A model generated the notes under the pieces. The model did not search any database and was not told the DNA's origin. It saw nothing but the letters and a program-made list of their open reading frames with translations. Shown here one piece after another: positions 1 through 11,730 of a stretch of 64,000 bases of DNA; position 1 is the first letter of the stretch; each line of letters starts with the position of its first letter. The stretch is from Branchiostoma lanceolatum. Its lineage: Eukaryota > Chordata > Leptocardii > Amphioxiformes > Branchiostomatidae. The position numbers were made by a program, and so were the translations under genes. The DNA lies in assembly GCF_035083965.1 (NCBI RefSeq), contig NC_089740.1:13441052-13505051 (forward strand), read 5' to 3'.

Positions 1-480
1 GTTGTAACCTGATACCTAATTCAGAGTGAATGGCTCGAAAGAGGCAGATACTCGTGTGGCTCCCTTGTCTAGGTGTGTTTTTTTTGCTGAAGGCGATGCT
101 AAGAGCTTTCTGTTGAGGCGGGGGAGTCTTGTGGCGTACGGAGAATGTGACCAAAGAGAAACCATCTACGACGGTGGACTTCGTTTTGTAATGGGCAATG
201 GACGAGCTTGAAAAGTCAATTTTTCTCCTGGTCATGCATTCGGATCTTTGTCCCAAGTGGGCCAATCCTCAGGTCTGAACTTGGCAAATACGTTGCTCTT
301 CTGTAGGTTTCTAGTAATGTAGTCAACGTCCATGTTCGTCATCATCTCCATATTGTTATTTACATGAGGGAAAATATACCAGTAGGCTGTTGCATTCTGT
401 GAATAATCTCGAAGATGGTTCTCCTAGTTTGTGCCCTGACAAGCTGCAATCCCTGCACATTATAACCCTAACCCGCAGTT

Positions 481-680
481 TTTTTTTTTTAAACTTCATA
501 CAGATAAAAGATACAAAAGCATGAAACAAGACAACTGCCGTTGGAGACTTTTGCCCTTGAAAAAGGCACATTATACTTATCTCCCCTCGGAGGGACAAGG
601 TCGGGGCGCAAGTCCAGACATGCCTCCGGGCACATTGTTTGACAGACGAACGCTCTACCACTACGCCACATAGACGCCAC
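481..680 (-). repeat. tRNA-derived SINE copy
   Basis: Read on the minus strand, the segment begins with a tRNA-like A box, TGGCGTAGTGG (plus 658-668), and ends in GTTTAAAAAAAAAA (plus 480-493). No good B box is visible, so the head is diverged. A second, similar 3' end (cttgatacagataaacagtgacaaa at 686-710, compare cttcatacagataaaagatacaaa at 496-519) suggests another copy of the same family immediately to its right. The call rests on A box plus A-tail; family name unknown. Confidence 0.5.
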
Positions 681-909
681 TGAAAACTTGATACAGATAA
701 ACAGTGACAAATGACCCCGTGTCACCGCGTCTGTCGCATACGAAGCTTGACCGTAGGCAGGTGGCATGGCAGGGAATAACGAATATACCCCCGATGTATC
801 CTCTTCTTCTGGTGGTGGGTAGACGCTGTTGTAATTTTACAAAAAAATCTTTATCAAAACATACATTAATACATAGCAGTAGGCATCCTTCCATCTTTTC
901 AGATGATGG

Positions 910-1134
910 TTATCCCGTAGATTGCTGTCTATCAGTTTGATACTCGCCCTCAGAGTATGGATAATGGCAATGATCAATAATCATTACCTGGAAGTCCTCG
1001 CGATTGATGAAACTCCTATTTGCCCCAGTATCCAGCAGAGCCGGGAACCAACCTCCCACTATGCCCGTCGTTGGACTGAAGATCTCCATCCTCACGAACG
1101 GACGGCCGCACTCTCCCTTGTAGACACTTTGCAC
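910..1134 (-). pseudogene. Retropepsin fragment of an LTR retroelement
   Basis: The minus-strand frame contains FPALLDTGANRSFIN, the aspartic-protease active-site motif of retroviral-type proteases (hydrophobic-DTGA). Only about 40 residues around the active site remain; no reverse transcriptase or integrase follows in this frame, so this is a remnant. It is unrelated in detail to the protease of the intact element at 22-26 kb, whose motif is LLDTGSQVT. Confidence 0.6.
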
Positions 1135-1150
1135 TGTAGAAGAAAAGCTT

Positions 1151-1923
1151 CATTTTCTTCTCTTGATGTTGTCCTCTACAGTATACATTTAGAAAAATAG
1201 CACAATTGTAGAAGTTGACAAAAAAGATACCGCTGATGCCATTCTGTCCCATGATGATGATTATTGTTCTGAAAAACTTAATTTCTATTCACATTGTTCA
1301 GAGATTGTTCAAAGTGGATTGGGGTTTAATAGTTAAAAGGTGACATAACCTTAAAACTCATACACAGCAGGGAGTCCTTACAATAACAGAGTGACAGACA
1401 GAATGGGCTCGTACGTGTTTTAGAAGGCTAACAGAATACCAGGCTGATCTGAGTTTCACACTGTAGTAACGTTTGCATGAATATTCCTTGGTCTTGGCCT
1501 TTTATTTCTAAAAGGATTATCACATGCATTCCAATCGTATCATATTACACAAACGGGTGTGGTCTAGTTTATTTAGATTGTTTTCATCATGATTATGATT
1601 TGATAACTTGAATAACAAGATTTGTGCTGCATCATTTTCTTCTCTTGATGTTGTCCTCTGCAGTATACATTTAGAAAAATAGCACAATTGTACAAGTTGA
1701 CAAAAAACATCCTCCGGATCCCCCTGAATTGATCTAGTCATGATGAAAATCTGAAAAACATTGTTCAGAGATACATAAAAACATTGTTAACATACCGCTG
1801 ATGCCGTTCTGTGCAATGATGATGATTGTTCTGAAAAACATGAGTTTAGTTAACATTGTTCAGAGATTGTTGAAAGAGGATGGGGGTTTGATAGTTAAAA
1901 GGTGACATAACTTTAAAACTCAT
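1151..1923. repeat. Pair of diverged direct repeats
   Basis: Copy A (1151-1364) and copy B (1633-1923) share cattttcttctcttgatg, a stretch ending tagaaaaatagcacaattgt, the block accgctgatgcc, and a common end ttaaaactcat. B carries an insertion of about 80 bp relative to A. A third short match to the A end (actcatacacagcaggga) lies at 2318. No coding capacity; origin unknown, probably an interspersed repeat inserted twice. Confidence 0.6.
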
Positions 1924-1932
1924 CATCATCAT

Positions 1933-2416
1933 CTATCGGCCATCGGCCGGGACTAAATAAGTACATACATCACTCCAAATCGCCTTGTCCAACATCATTT
2001 GTCCTAAGTGTTCATATGCAATCCCAGTGTCTCTGACTAAACTATCGGTAAAAGTCAAACTTCTGCTGTGCACTTGGCCTCTTGGTTTCCATAGAAGGAT
2101 GCCCGAAACTATTTGCTGTTTGGCTCGAAAGCAGTGTCCAGCAAATGTTACACGACGGTGGGTGAGCTTTTGAGACAACCGCGGAAGACTTCCATAAATT
2201 GTTTTGAGGGTAGCGTGTTGTGTCAAAGAAATGTTCTGTGCCCTGCGTAGTAGCTTTGTATAGGTCCCATCCAGTCTGTTTTGGAGCTGACAGGTAAGCG
2301 TCCAAGTTTCTACAAAAACTCATACACAGCAGGGACTCTGCCCACTTCATGTTGCTGTCTGTATGATCTTTCAGGAACTGAAGTATTGCAGCACTCTCGC
2401 TTCTCTGGAAGCGCAT
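1933..2416 (-). pseudogene. Non-LTR retrotransposon (LINE) C-terminal remnant
   Basis: Minus-strand frames contain SQKLTHRRVTFAGHCFRAKQ and, further on, DSLVRDTGI, the conserved C-terminal region of an RTE/CR1-like endonuclease-reverse transcriptase family. The N-terminal part (NRLDGTYTKLLRRAQNI) is in another frame, so at least one frameshift is present. With the piece at 3950-4345 it is in the right order and orientation to be parts of one decayed element. No function expected. Confidence 0.7.
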
Positions 2417-3841
2417 ACGAGTTTTCTTTTGACCTCTCCATCTCCAGGAGCACCACTCCCCTCCCTCCCTTTGAGCTTCTTATTGTAGTGTGACCTCATG
2501 GATTGGCCGTGTAATAATGCTGCATCTCTGCCCAAATTTTTTTGCCTTCCGGATGGTCATGTATACATTGCAGTATTGCAACACTTTCGCTTCTCTTGAA
2601 AGCTCATACTAGTTTTATGCCTTGCGTTTTTTTTGTATTGTTAGAACTTTTACATTTTGCATGGTATTTTAATTATGAAGTCAAGGGTTTTGCAAATTCA
2701 ATGTAGGTTGAACTTGAACAGTTGAACAAGAGCACTGACCAAACTCAAACTGCTCTCAACCTGGCGCGGCGTAGTCTCTGCACCACTCATGATATCCTGT
2801 GACCTGTTGTGCCCCTGCAATTCATACAATACCTTCAGTCACATCAAGTGCAAGTCTTTTTTGTAGCATTAGAGTTTTTACGGCTGGATGCCCTTCCTAA
2901 CGCCAACCCAAACCCTTCTGTAGGGCTTAGGACATGGAAAATATGTGTTAAGTACATTTCCCATGGGCACAACGTCTGGGTGTATGTCCGGACATGTCCG
3001 GGTAAACCTCTGGGGAAGCGTTAAAGATCCATGTAAGAGGAGTACTTAATTCACAGGCGAACCCAGTGACGCTATCGAGTCCTGCTGCTTTCTGAACAAG
3101 AATGTTACGGAGCTTGTTGTACATTTCCCACACTTTGATCTGCGGTGGCATAGGTGCGTCGCACGCTCCTCCGCAGCGTCGAAAATAAAAAAAGATCGTC
3201 AGCTTACCCACCCAAATATCGTTGGAAGCCTTTGTGTAACACCTGCAATACATAAACTGGTCGCATGGTGGCGCTATTTGGTTAAACTGCGCATCCTGGG
3301 ACCGAGAAGAGGGGGGACAAACCGCGCGCCAATCAGGGAACTGCTTGCGCAAAGTAACCTGGATACGAGATGGTAGCTGTTTATATCGGAATGCCCAACT
3401 CCCTCCCGTGGCAAAGTAGGGTCCGTGACATAACTCCCCTCCGAGCGCAATGTAGAGAGGTAATCTTAACACCCTAACAGCGCCAACGATAAGGTACTTT
3501 GTAAATCTCCGTTTCTTGCAACATAACACACTTGAGCAACATTTTACCCCCACAAGATAGCGAACTTGCGTCTTGTTTTCGACGTGTTTAGTTAGAAGAA
3601 TTAACGACTACCAGTGTAGAAGGTCGCCGTTACGTACTTGTGTACACAACTACGCGCGGGGGAACAAGAAAAGCAGAAAAGAAAACAAAAACGACAGCTG
3701 TGAATTCCAGAAGTTTATTTTGTTGAGCTTGATCGGCAAGAATGTGACATAATTCTAAGCCCACGATTTAAACCTATGGCTTCTTCACGGCGCTGGGTAC
3801 GAGCGTGGGTGCGTCGGGCGGTTCAACGAGAACTTGATACG
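2417..3841. other. No gene recognised; repeat-like DNA
   Basis: Nothing in this stretch could be assigned. The sequence ggctggatgcccttcctaac at 2882-2901 looks like an interspersed-repeat end. A 201-codon open frame on the minus strand (2948-3553) lacks any recognisable domain and has an implausible composition for a protein. Confidence 0.4.
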
Positions 3842-3884
3842 GTCTATTGTCCGGAGCTGGCCGAGACCGACCATAAATAATCAT

Positions 3885-3952
3885 CTCGTGGCCTGTCGAA
3901 GCCTGGCTGGACTTTCAACTTTGAACTTTGTACAAGAGCAGACTGCAGTTGT
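3885..3952 (-). repeat. Diverged inverted copy of the 104-bp satellite unit
   Basis: Read on the minus strand, this segment gives GTCTGCTCTTGTACA, TTCAAAGT, CCAGCC, GGCT and GGCC in the same order as the satellite unit (which has GTCTGCTCTTGTACATATTT, CAAAGTCCAGCCGGGCT). It is fused directly to the end of the recognisable LINE frame (after ...LIWEQ) and lies about 400 bp left of the main array in opposite orientation. A 7-bp insertion (tgaaagt) and several substitutions mark it as old. Confidence 0.6.
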
Positions 3953-4345
3953 TCCCATATGAGGACAAAAAGCTGATGAAGCTTGTCAGTAGCAGCCAAA
4001 CCACCTTCTTTGTAGATTTCAGCAGGGATGGAGTCTTGACCCGGTGCTTTCCCACTTGAGAGCTGACTTATGGCCTTCAGTGTTTCTGACAGAGTTGAAG
4101 GGACAGCAAGTGCCTCGTTTGTGGGCACTTGAGGAGGGCGATCGATTGCTTCTTCATTGATTGATGAGGCACGATGAAGTACATTGCTGAAATGTTCTAC
4201 CCATCGCTTCAGAATATTTTCCTTATCTGTGATAAGTGTGTTTCCATCCGCACTGAGCAGCGGTGACATGCCTGTCGACACAGGTCCGTAGATTTCTTAA
4301 AGTTAAGGCCTTCATAGAATTTCTTTAGATTGTGTTTGTCTTCAT
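3953..4345 (-). pseudogene. LINE reverse transcriptase N-terminal fragment
   Basis: The minus-strand frame 3953-4281 encodes a stretch with SPLLSADGNTLITDKENIL, RWVEHF and SSGKAPGQDSIPAEIYK, the linker and first reverse-transcriptase block of an RTE-like non-LTR retrotransposon. Upstream codons (DKHNLKKFYEGLNF) continue in another frame up to the edge of the satellite, so there is a frameshift near 4285. The catalytic YxDD region is absent. The fragment is bounded on one side by the inverted satellite-like unit and on the other by the array. Confidence 0.75.
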
Positions 4346-7300
4346 AGCCCGGTGGCAGACCGCGGTCTGCCCTTGTACATATTTCAAAGTCCAGCCGGGC
4401 TCTTCAGCCCGGCCTGATCGTCGGGCTGGGGGCCTCGGCTGGCGGTCCCGGCCGGGTGGCAGACCGCGGTCTGCCCTTGTACATATTTCAAAGTCCAGCC
4501 GGGCTCTTCAGCCCGGCCTGATCGTCGGGCTGGGGGCCTCGGCTGGCGGTCCCGGCCGGGTGGCAGACCGCGGTCTGCCCTTGTACATATTTCAAAGTCC
4601 AGCCGGGCTCTTCACCCCGGCCTGATCGTCGGGCTGGGGGCCTCGGCTGGCGGTCCCGGCCGGGTGGCAGACCGCGGTCTGCCCTTGTACATATTTCAAA
4701 GTCCAGCCGGGCTCTTCAGCCCGGCCTGATCGTCGGGCTGGGGGCCTCGGCTGGCGGTCCCGGCCGGGTGGCAGACCGCGGTCTGCCCTTGTACATATTT
4801 CAAAGTCCAGCCGGGCTCTTCAGCCCGGCCTGATCGTCGGGCTGGGGGCCTCGGCTGGCGGTCCCGGCCGGGTGGCAGACCGCGGTCTGCTCTTGTACAT
4901 ATTTCAAAGTCCAGCCGGGCTCTTCAGCCCGGCCTGATCGTCGGGCTGGGGGCCTCAGCTGGCGGTCCCGGCCGGGTGGCAGACTGCTGTCTGCTCTTGT
5001 ACATATTTCAAAGTCCTGCCGGGCTCTTCAGCCCGGCCTGATCGTCGGGCTGGGGGCCTCGGCTGGCGGTCCCGGCCGGGTGGCAGACCGCTGTCTGCTC
5101 TTGTACATATTTCAAAGTCCAGCCGGGCTCTTCAGCCCGGCCTGATCGTCGGGCTGGGGGCCTCGGCTGGCGGTCCCGGCCGGGTGGCAGACCGCGGTCT
5201 GCCCTTGTACATATTTCACTGGCGGTCCCGGTCGGGTGGCAGACCGCGGTCTGCCCTTGTACATATTTCAAAGTCCAGCCGGGCTCTTCAGCCCGGCCTG
5301 ATCGTCGGGCTGGGGGCCTCGGCTGGCGGTCCCGGCCGGGTGGCAGACCGCGGTCTGCCCTTGTACATATTTCAAAGTCCAGCCGGGCTCTTCAGCCCGG
5401 CCTGATCGTCGGGCTGGGGGCCTCGGCTGGCGGTCCCGGCCGGGTGGCAGACCGCGGTCTGCCCTTGTACATATTTCACTGGCGGTCCCGGCCGGGTGGC
5501 AGACCGCGGTCTGCCCTTGTACATATTTCAAAGTCCAGCCGGGCTCTTCAGCCCGGCCTGATCGTCGGGCTGGGGGCCTCGGCTGGCGGTCCCGGCCGGG
5601 TGGCAGACCGCGGTCTGCCCTTGTACATATTTCAAAGTCCAGCCGGGCTCTTCAGCCCGGCCTGAAAGTCGGGCTGGGGGCCTCGGCTGGCGGTCCCGGC
5701 CGGGTGGCAGACCGCGGACTGCTTTTGTACATATTTCAAAGTCCAGCCGGGCTCTTCAGCCCGGCCTGATCGTCGGGCTGGGGGCCTCGGCTGGCGGTCC
5801 CGGCCGGGTGGCAGACCGCGGTCTGCCCTTGTACATATTTCAAAGTCCTGCCGGGCTCTTCAGCCCGGCCTGATCGTCGGGCTGGAGGCCTTGGCTGGCG
5901 GTCCCGGCCGGGTGGCAGACCGCGGTCTGCCCTTGTACATATTTCAAAGTCCAGCCGGGCTCTTCAGCCCGGCCTGATCGTCTGGCTGGGGGCCTCGGCT
6001 GGCGGTCCCGGCCGGGTGGCAGACCGCGGTCTGCCCTTGTACATATTTCAAAGTCCAGCCGGGCTCTCTAGCCCGGCCTGATCGTCGGGCTGGGGGCCTC
6101 GGCTGGCGGTCCCGGCCGGGTGGCAGACCGCGGTCTGCCCTTGTACATATTTCAAAGTCCAGCCGGGCTCTTCAGCCCGGCCTGATCGTCGGGCTGGGGG
6201 CCTCGGCTGGCGGTCCCGGCCGGGTGGCAGACCGCGGTCTGCCCTTGTACATATTTCAAAGTCCAGCCGGGCTCTTCAGCCCGGCCTGATCGTCGGGCTG
6301 GGGGCCTCGGCTGGCGGTCCCGGCCGGGTGGCAGACCGCGGTCTGCCCTTGTACATATTTCAAAGTCCAGCCGGGCTCTTCAGCCCGGCCTGATCGTCGG
6401 GCTGGGGGCCTCGGCTGGCGGTCCCGGCCGGGTGGCAGACCGCGGTCTGCCCTTGTACATATTTCAAAGTCCAGCCGGGCTCTTCAGCCCGGCCTGATCG
6501 TCGGGCTGGGGGCCTCGGCTGGCGGTCCCGGCCGAATGGCAGACCGCGGTCTGCCCTTTTACATATTTCAAAGTCCAGCCGGGCTCTTCGGCCCGGCCTG
6601 ATCGTCGGGCTGGGGGCCTCGGCTGGCGGTCCCGGCCGGGTGGCAGACCGCGGTCTGCCCTTGTACATATTTCAAAGTCCAGCCGGGCTCTTCGGCCCGG
6701 CCTGATCGTCGGGCTGGGGGCCTCGGCTGGCGGTCCCGGCCGGGTGGCAGACCGCTGTCTGCTCTTGTACATATTTCAAAGTCCAGCCGGGCTCTTCGGC
6801 CCGGCCTGATCGTCGGGCTGGGGGCCTCGGCTGGCGGTCCCGGCCGGGTGGCAGACCGCGGTCTGCCCTTGTACATATTTCAAAGTCCAGCCGGGCTCTT
6901 CAGCCCGGCCTGATCGTCGGGCTGGGGGCCTCGGCTGTCGATCCCGGCCGGGTGGCAGACCGCGGTCTGCCCTTGTACATATTTCAAAGTCCAGCCGGGC
7001 TCTTCAGCCCGGCCTGATCGTCGGGCTGGGGGCCTCGGCTGGCGGTCCCGGCCGAATGGCAGACCGCGGTCTGCCCTTGTACATATTTCAAAGTCCAGCC
7101 GGGCTCTTCGGCCCGGCCTGATCGTCGGGCTGGGGGCCTCGGCTGGCGGTCCCGGCCGGGTGGCAGACCGCGGTCTGCCCTTGTACATATTTCAAAGTCC
7201 AGCCGGGCTCTTCGGCCCGGCCTGATCGTCGGGCTGGGGGCCTCGGCTGGCGGTCCCGGCCGGGTGGCAGACCGCTGTCTGCTCTTGTACATATTTCAAA

Positions 7301-10300
7301 GTCCAGCCGGGCTCTTCGGCCCGGCCTGATCGTCGGGCTGGGGGCCTCGGCTGGCGGTCCCGGCCGGGTGGCAGACCGCGGTCTGCTCTTGTACATATTT
7401 CAAAGTCCAGCCGGGCTCTTCAGCCCGGCCTGATCGTCGGGCTGGGGGCCTCGGCTGGCGGTCCCGGCCGGGTGGCAGACCGCGGTCTGCCCTTGTACAT
7501 ATTTCAAAGTCCAGCCGGGCTCTTCAGCCCGGCCTGATCGTCGGGCTGGGGGCCTCGGCTGGCGGTCCCGGCCGGATGGCAGACCGCGGTCTGCCCTTGT
7601 ACATATTTCAAAGTCCAGCCGGGCTCTTCAGCCCGGCCTGATCGTCGGGCTGGGGGCCTCGGCTGGCGGTCCCGGCCGGGTGGCAGACCGCGGTCTGCCC
7701 TTGTACATATTTCAAAGTCCAGCCGGGCTCTTCAGCCCGGCCTGATCGTCGGGCTGGGGGCCTCGGCTGGCGGTCCCGGCCGGGTGGCAGACCGCGGTCT
7801 GCCCTTGTACATATTTCAAAGTCCAGCCGGGCTCTTCAGCCCGGCCTGATCGTCGGGCTGGGGGCCTCGGCTGGCGGTCCCGGCCGGGTGGCAGACCGCG
7901 GTCTGCCCTTGTACATATTTCAAAGTCCAGCCGGGCTCTTCAGCCCGGCCTGATCGTCGGGCTGGGGGCCTCGGCTGGCGGTCCCGGCCGGGTGGCAGAC
8001 CGCGGTCTGCCCTTGTACATATTTCAAAGTCCAGCCGGGCTCTTCAGCCCGGCCTGATCGTCGGGCTGGGGGCCTCGGCTGGCGGTCCCGGCCGGGTGGC
8101 AGACCGCGGTCTGCCCTTGTACATATTTCACTGGCGGTCCCGGCCGGGTGGCAGACCGCGGTCTGCCCTTGTACATATTTCAAAGTCCAGCCGGGCTCTT
8201 CAGCCCGGCCTGATCGTCGGGCTGGGGGCCTCGGCTGGCGGTCCCGGCCGGGTGGCAGACCGCGGTCTGCCCTTGTACATATTTCAAAGTCCAGCCGGGC
8301 TCTTCAGCCCGGCCTGAAAGTCGGGCTGGGGGCCTCGGCTGGCGGTCCCGGCCGGGTGGCAGACCGCGGACTGCTTTTGTACATATTTCAAAGTCCAGCC
8401 GGGCTCTTCAGCCCGGCCTGATCGTCGGGCTGGGGGCCTCGGCTGGCGGTCCCGGCCGGGTGGCAGACCGCGGTCTGCCCTTGTACATATTTCAAAGTCC
8501 AGCCGGGCTCTTCAGCCCGGCCTGATCGTCGGGCTGGGGGCCTCGGCTGGCGGTCCCGGCCGGGTGGCAGACCGCGGTCTGCCCTTGTACATATTTCAAA
8601 GTCCAGCCGGGCTCTTCAGCCCGGCCTGATCGTCGGGCTGGGGGCCTCGGCTGGCGGTCCCGGCCGGGTGGCAGACCGCGGTCTGCCCTTGTACATATTT
8701 CAAAGTCCAGCCGGGCTCTTCAGCCCGGCCTGATCGTCGGGCTGGGGGCCTCGGCTGGCGGTCCCGGCCGGGTGGCAGACCGCGGTCTGCCCTTGTACAT
8801 ATTTCAAAGTCCAGCCGGGCTCTTCAGCCCGGCCTGATCGTCGGGCTGGGGGCCTCGGCTGGCGGTCCCGGCCGGGTGGCAGACCGCGGTCTGCCCTTGT
8901 ACATATTTCAAAGTCCAGCCGGGCTCTTCAGCCCGGCCTGATCGTCGGGCTGGGGGCCTCGGCTGGCGGTCCCGGCCGAATGGCAGACCGCGGTCTGCCC
9001 TTTTACATATTTCAAAGTCCAGCCGGGCTCTTCGGCCCGGCCTGATCGTCGGGCTGGGGGCCTCGGCTGGCGGTCCCGGCCGGGTGGCAGACCGCGGTCT
9101 GCCCTTGTACATATTTCAAAGTCCAGCCGGGCTCTTCGGCCCGGCCTGATTGTCGGGCTGGGGGCCTCGGCTGGCGGTCCCGGCCGGGTGGCAGACCGCT
9201 GTCTGCTCTTGTACATATTTCAAAGTCCAGCCGGGCTCTTCGGCCCGGCCTGATCGTCGGGCTGGGGGCCTCGGCTGGCGGTCCCGGCCGGGTGGCAGAC
9301 CGCGGTCTGCCCTTGTACATATTTCAAAGTCCAGCCGGGCTCTTCAGCCCGGCCTGATCGTCGGGCTGGGGGCCTCGGCTGTCGATCCCGGCCGGGTGGC
9401 AGACCGCGGTCTGCCCTTGTACATATTTCAAAGTCCAGCCGGGCTCTTCAGCCCGGCCTGATCGTCGGGCTGGGGGCCTCGGCTGGCGGTCCCGGCCGAA
9501 TGGCAGACCGCGGTCTGCCCTTGTACATATTTCAAAGTCCAGCCGGGCTCTTCGGCCCGGCCTGATCGTCGGGCTGGGGGCCTCGGCTGGCGGTCCCGGC
9601 CGGGTGGCAGACCGCGGTCTGCCCTTGTACATATTTCAAAGTCCAGCCGGGCTCTTCGGCCCGGCCTGATCGTCGGGCTGGGGGCCTCGGCTGGCGGTCC
9701 CGGCCGGGTGGCAGACCGCTGTCTGCTCTTGTACATATTTCAAAGTCCAGCCGGGCTCTTCGGCCCGGCCTGATCGTCGGGCTGGGGGCCTCGGCTGGCG
9801 GTCCCGGCCGGGTGGCAGACCGCGGTCTGCTCTTGTACATATTTCAAAGTCCAGCCGGGCTCTTCAGCCCGGCCTGATCGTCGGGCTGGGGGCCTCGGCT
9901 GGCGGTCCCGGCCGGGTGGCAGACCGCGGTCTGCCCTTGTACATATTTCAAAGTCCAGCCGGGCTCTTCAGCCCGGCCTGATCGTCGGGCTGGGGGCCTC
10001 GGCTGGCGGTCCCGGCCGGGTGGCAGACCGCGGTCTGCCCTTGTACATATTTCAAAGTCCAGCCGGGCTCTTCAGCCCGGCCTGATCGTCGGGCTGGGGG
10101 CCTCGGCTGGCGGTCCCGGCCGGGTGGCAGACCGCGGTCTGCCCTTGTACATATTTCAAAGTCCAGCCGGGCTCTTCAGCCCGGCCTGATCGTCGGGCTG
10201 GGGGCCTCGGCTGGCGGTCCCGGCCGGGTGGCAGACCGCTCTGCTTTTGTACATATTTCAAAGTCCAGCCGGGCTCTTCAGCCCGGCCTGATCGTCGGGC

Positions 10301-11626
10301 TGGGGGCCTCAGCTGGCGGTCCCGGCCGGGTGGCAGACTGCTGTCTGCTCTTGTACATATTTCAAAGTCCTGCCGGGCTCTTCAGCCCGGCCTGATCGTC
10401 GGGCTGGGGGCCTCGGCTGGCGGTCCCGGCCGGGTGGCAGACCGCGGTCTGCCCTTGTACATATTTCAAAGTCCAGCCGGGCTCTTCAGCCCGGCCTGAT
10501 CGTCGGGCTGGGGGCCTCGGCTGGCGGTCCCGGCCGGGTGGCAGACCGCGGTCTGCCCTTGTACATATTTCAAAGTCCAGCCGGGCTCTTCAGCCCGGCC
10601 TGATCGTCGGGCTGGGGGCCTCGGCTGGCGGTCCCGGCCGGGTGGCAGACCGCGGTCTGCCCTTGTACATATTTCAAAGTCCAGCCGGGCTCTTCAGCCC
10701 GGCCTGATCGTCGGGCTGGGGGCCTCGGCTGGCGGTCCCGGCCGGGTGGCAGACCGCGGTCTGCCCTTGTACATATTTCAAAGTCCAGCCGGGCTCTTCA
10801 GCCCGGCCTGATCGTCGGGCTGGGGGCCTCGGCTGGCGGTCCCGGCCGGGTGGCAGACCGCGGTCTGCCCTTGTACATATTTCAAAGTCCAGCCGGGCTC
10901 TTCAGCCCGGCCTGATCGTCGGGCTGGGGGCCTCGGCTGGCGGTCCCGGCCGGGTGGCAGACCGCTCTGCTTTTGTACATATTTCAAAGTCCAGCCGGGC
11001 TCTTCAGCCCGGCCTGATCGTCGGGCTGGGGGCCTCGGCTGGCGGTCCCGGCCGGGTGGCAGACCGCGGTCTGCCCTTGTACATATTTCAAAGTCCAGCC
11101 GGGCTCTTCAGCCCGGCCTGATCGTCGGGCTGGGGGCCTCGGCTGGCGGTCCCGGCCGGGTGGCAGACCGCTGTCTGCTCTTGTACATATTTCAAAGTCC
11201 AGCCGGGCTCTTCAGCCCGGCCTGATCGTCGGGCTGGGGGCCTCGGCTGGCGGTCCCGGCCGGGTGGCAGACCGCGGTCTGCCCTTGTACATATTTCAAA
11301 GTCCAGCCGGGCTCTTCAGCCCGGCCTGATCGTCGGGCTGGGGGCCTCGGCTGGCGGTCCCGGCCGGGTGGCAGACCGCGGTCTGCCCTTGTACATATTT
11401 CACTGGCGGTCCCGGCCGGGTGGCAGACCGCGGTCTGCCCTTGTACATATTTCACAGTCCAGCCGGGCTCTTCAGCCCGGCCTGATCGTCGGGCTGGGGG
11501 CCTCGGCTGGCGGTCCCGGCCGGGTGGCAGACCGCGGTCTGCCCTTGTACATATTTCAAAGTCCAGCCGGGCTCTTCAGCCCGGCCTGATCGTCGGGCTG
11601 GGGGCCTCGGCTGGCGGTCCCGGCCG

Positions 11627-11730
11627 GGTGGCAGACCGCGGTCTGCCCTTGTACATATTTCACTGGCGGTCCCGGCCGGGTGGCAAACCGCGGTCTGCCC
11701 TTGTACATATTTCACTGGCGGTCCCGGCCG
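11627..11730. repeat. Two consecutive 52-bp half-units of the satellite
   Basis: Here the unit runs from GGTGGCAGACCGCGG to catatttca and then straight into ctggcggtcccggccg, missing exactly 52 bp, and this happens twice in a row (starts 11627 and 11679). Other single half-units start at 5183, 5443, 8095, 11367 and 12665. A half-unit keeps the 18-bp palindrome and loses the hairpin. Confidence 0.95.

Noticed and set aside
2948-3553. 201-codon minus-strand open frame
   Set aside because: No domain, odd composition (rich in C, W, P), lies in repeat-derived DNA, no splice support.
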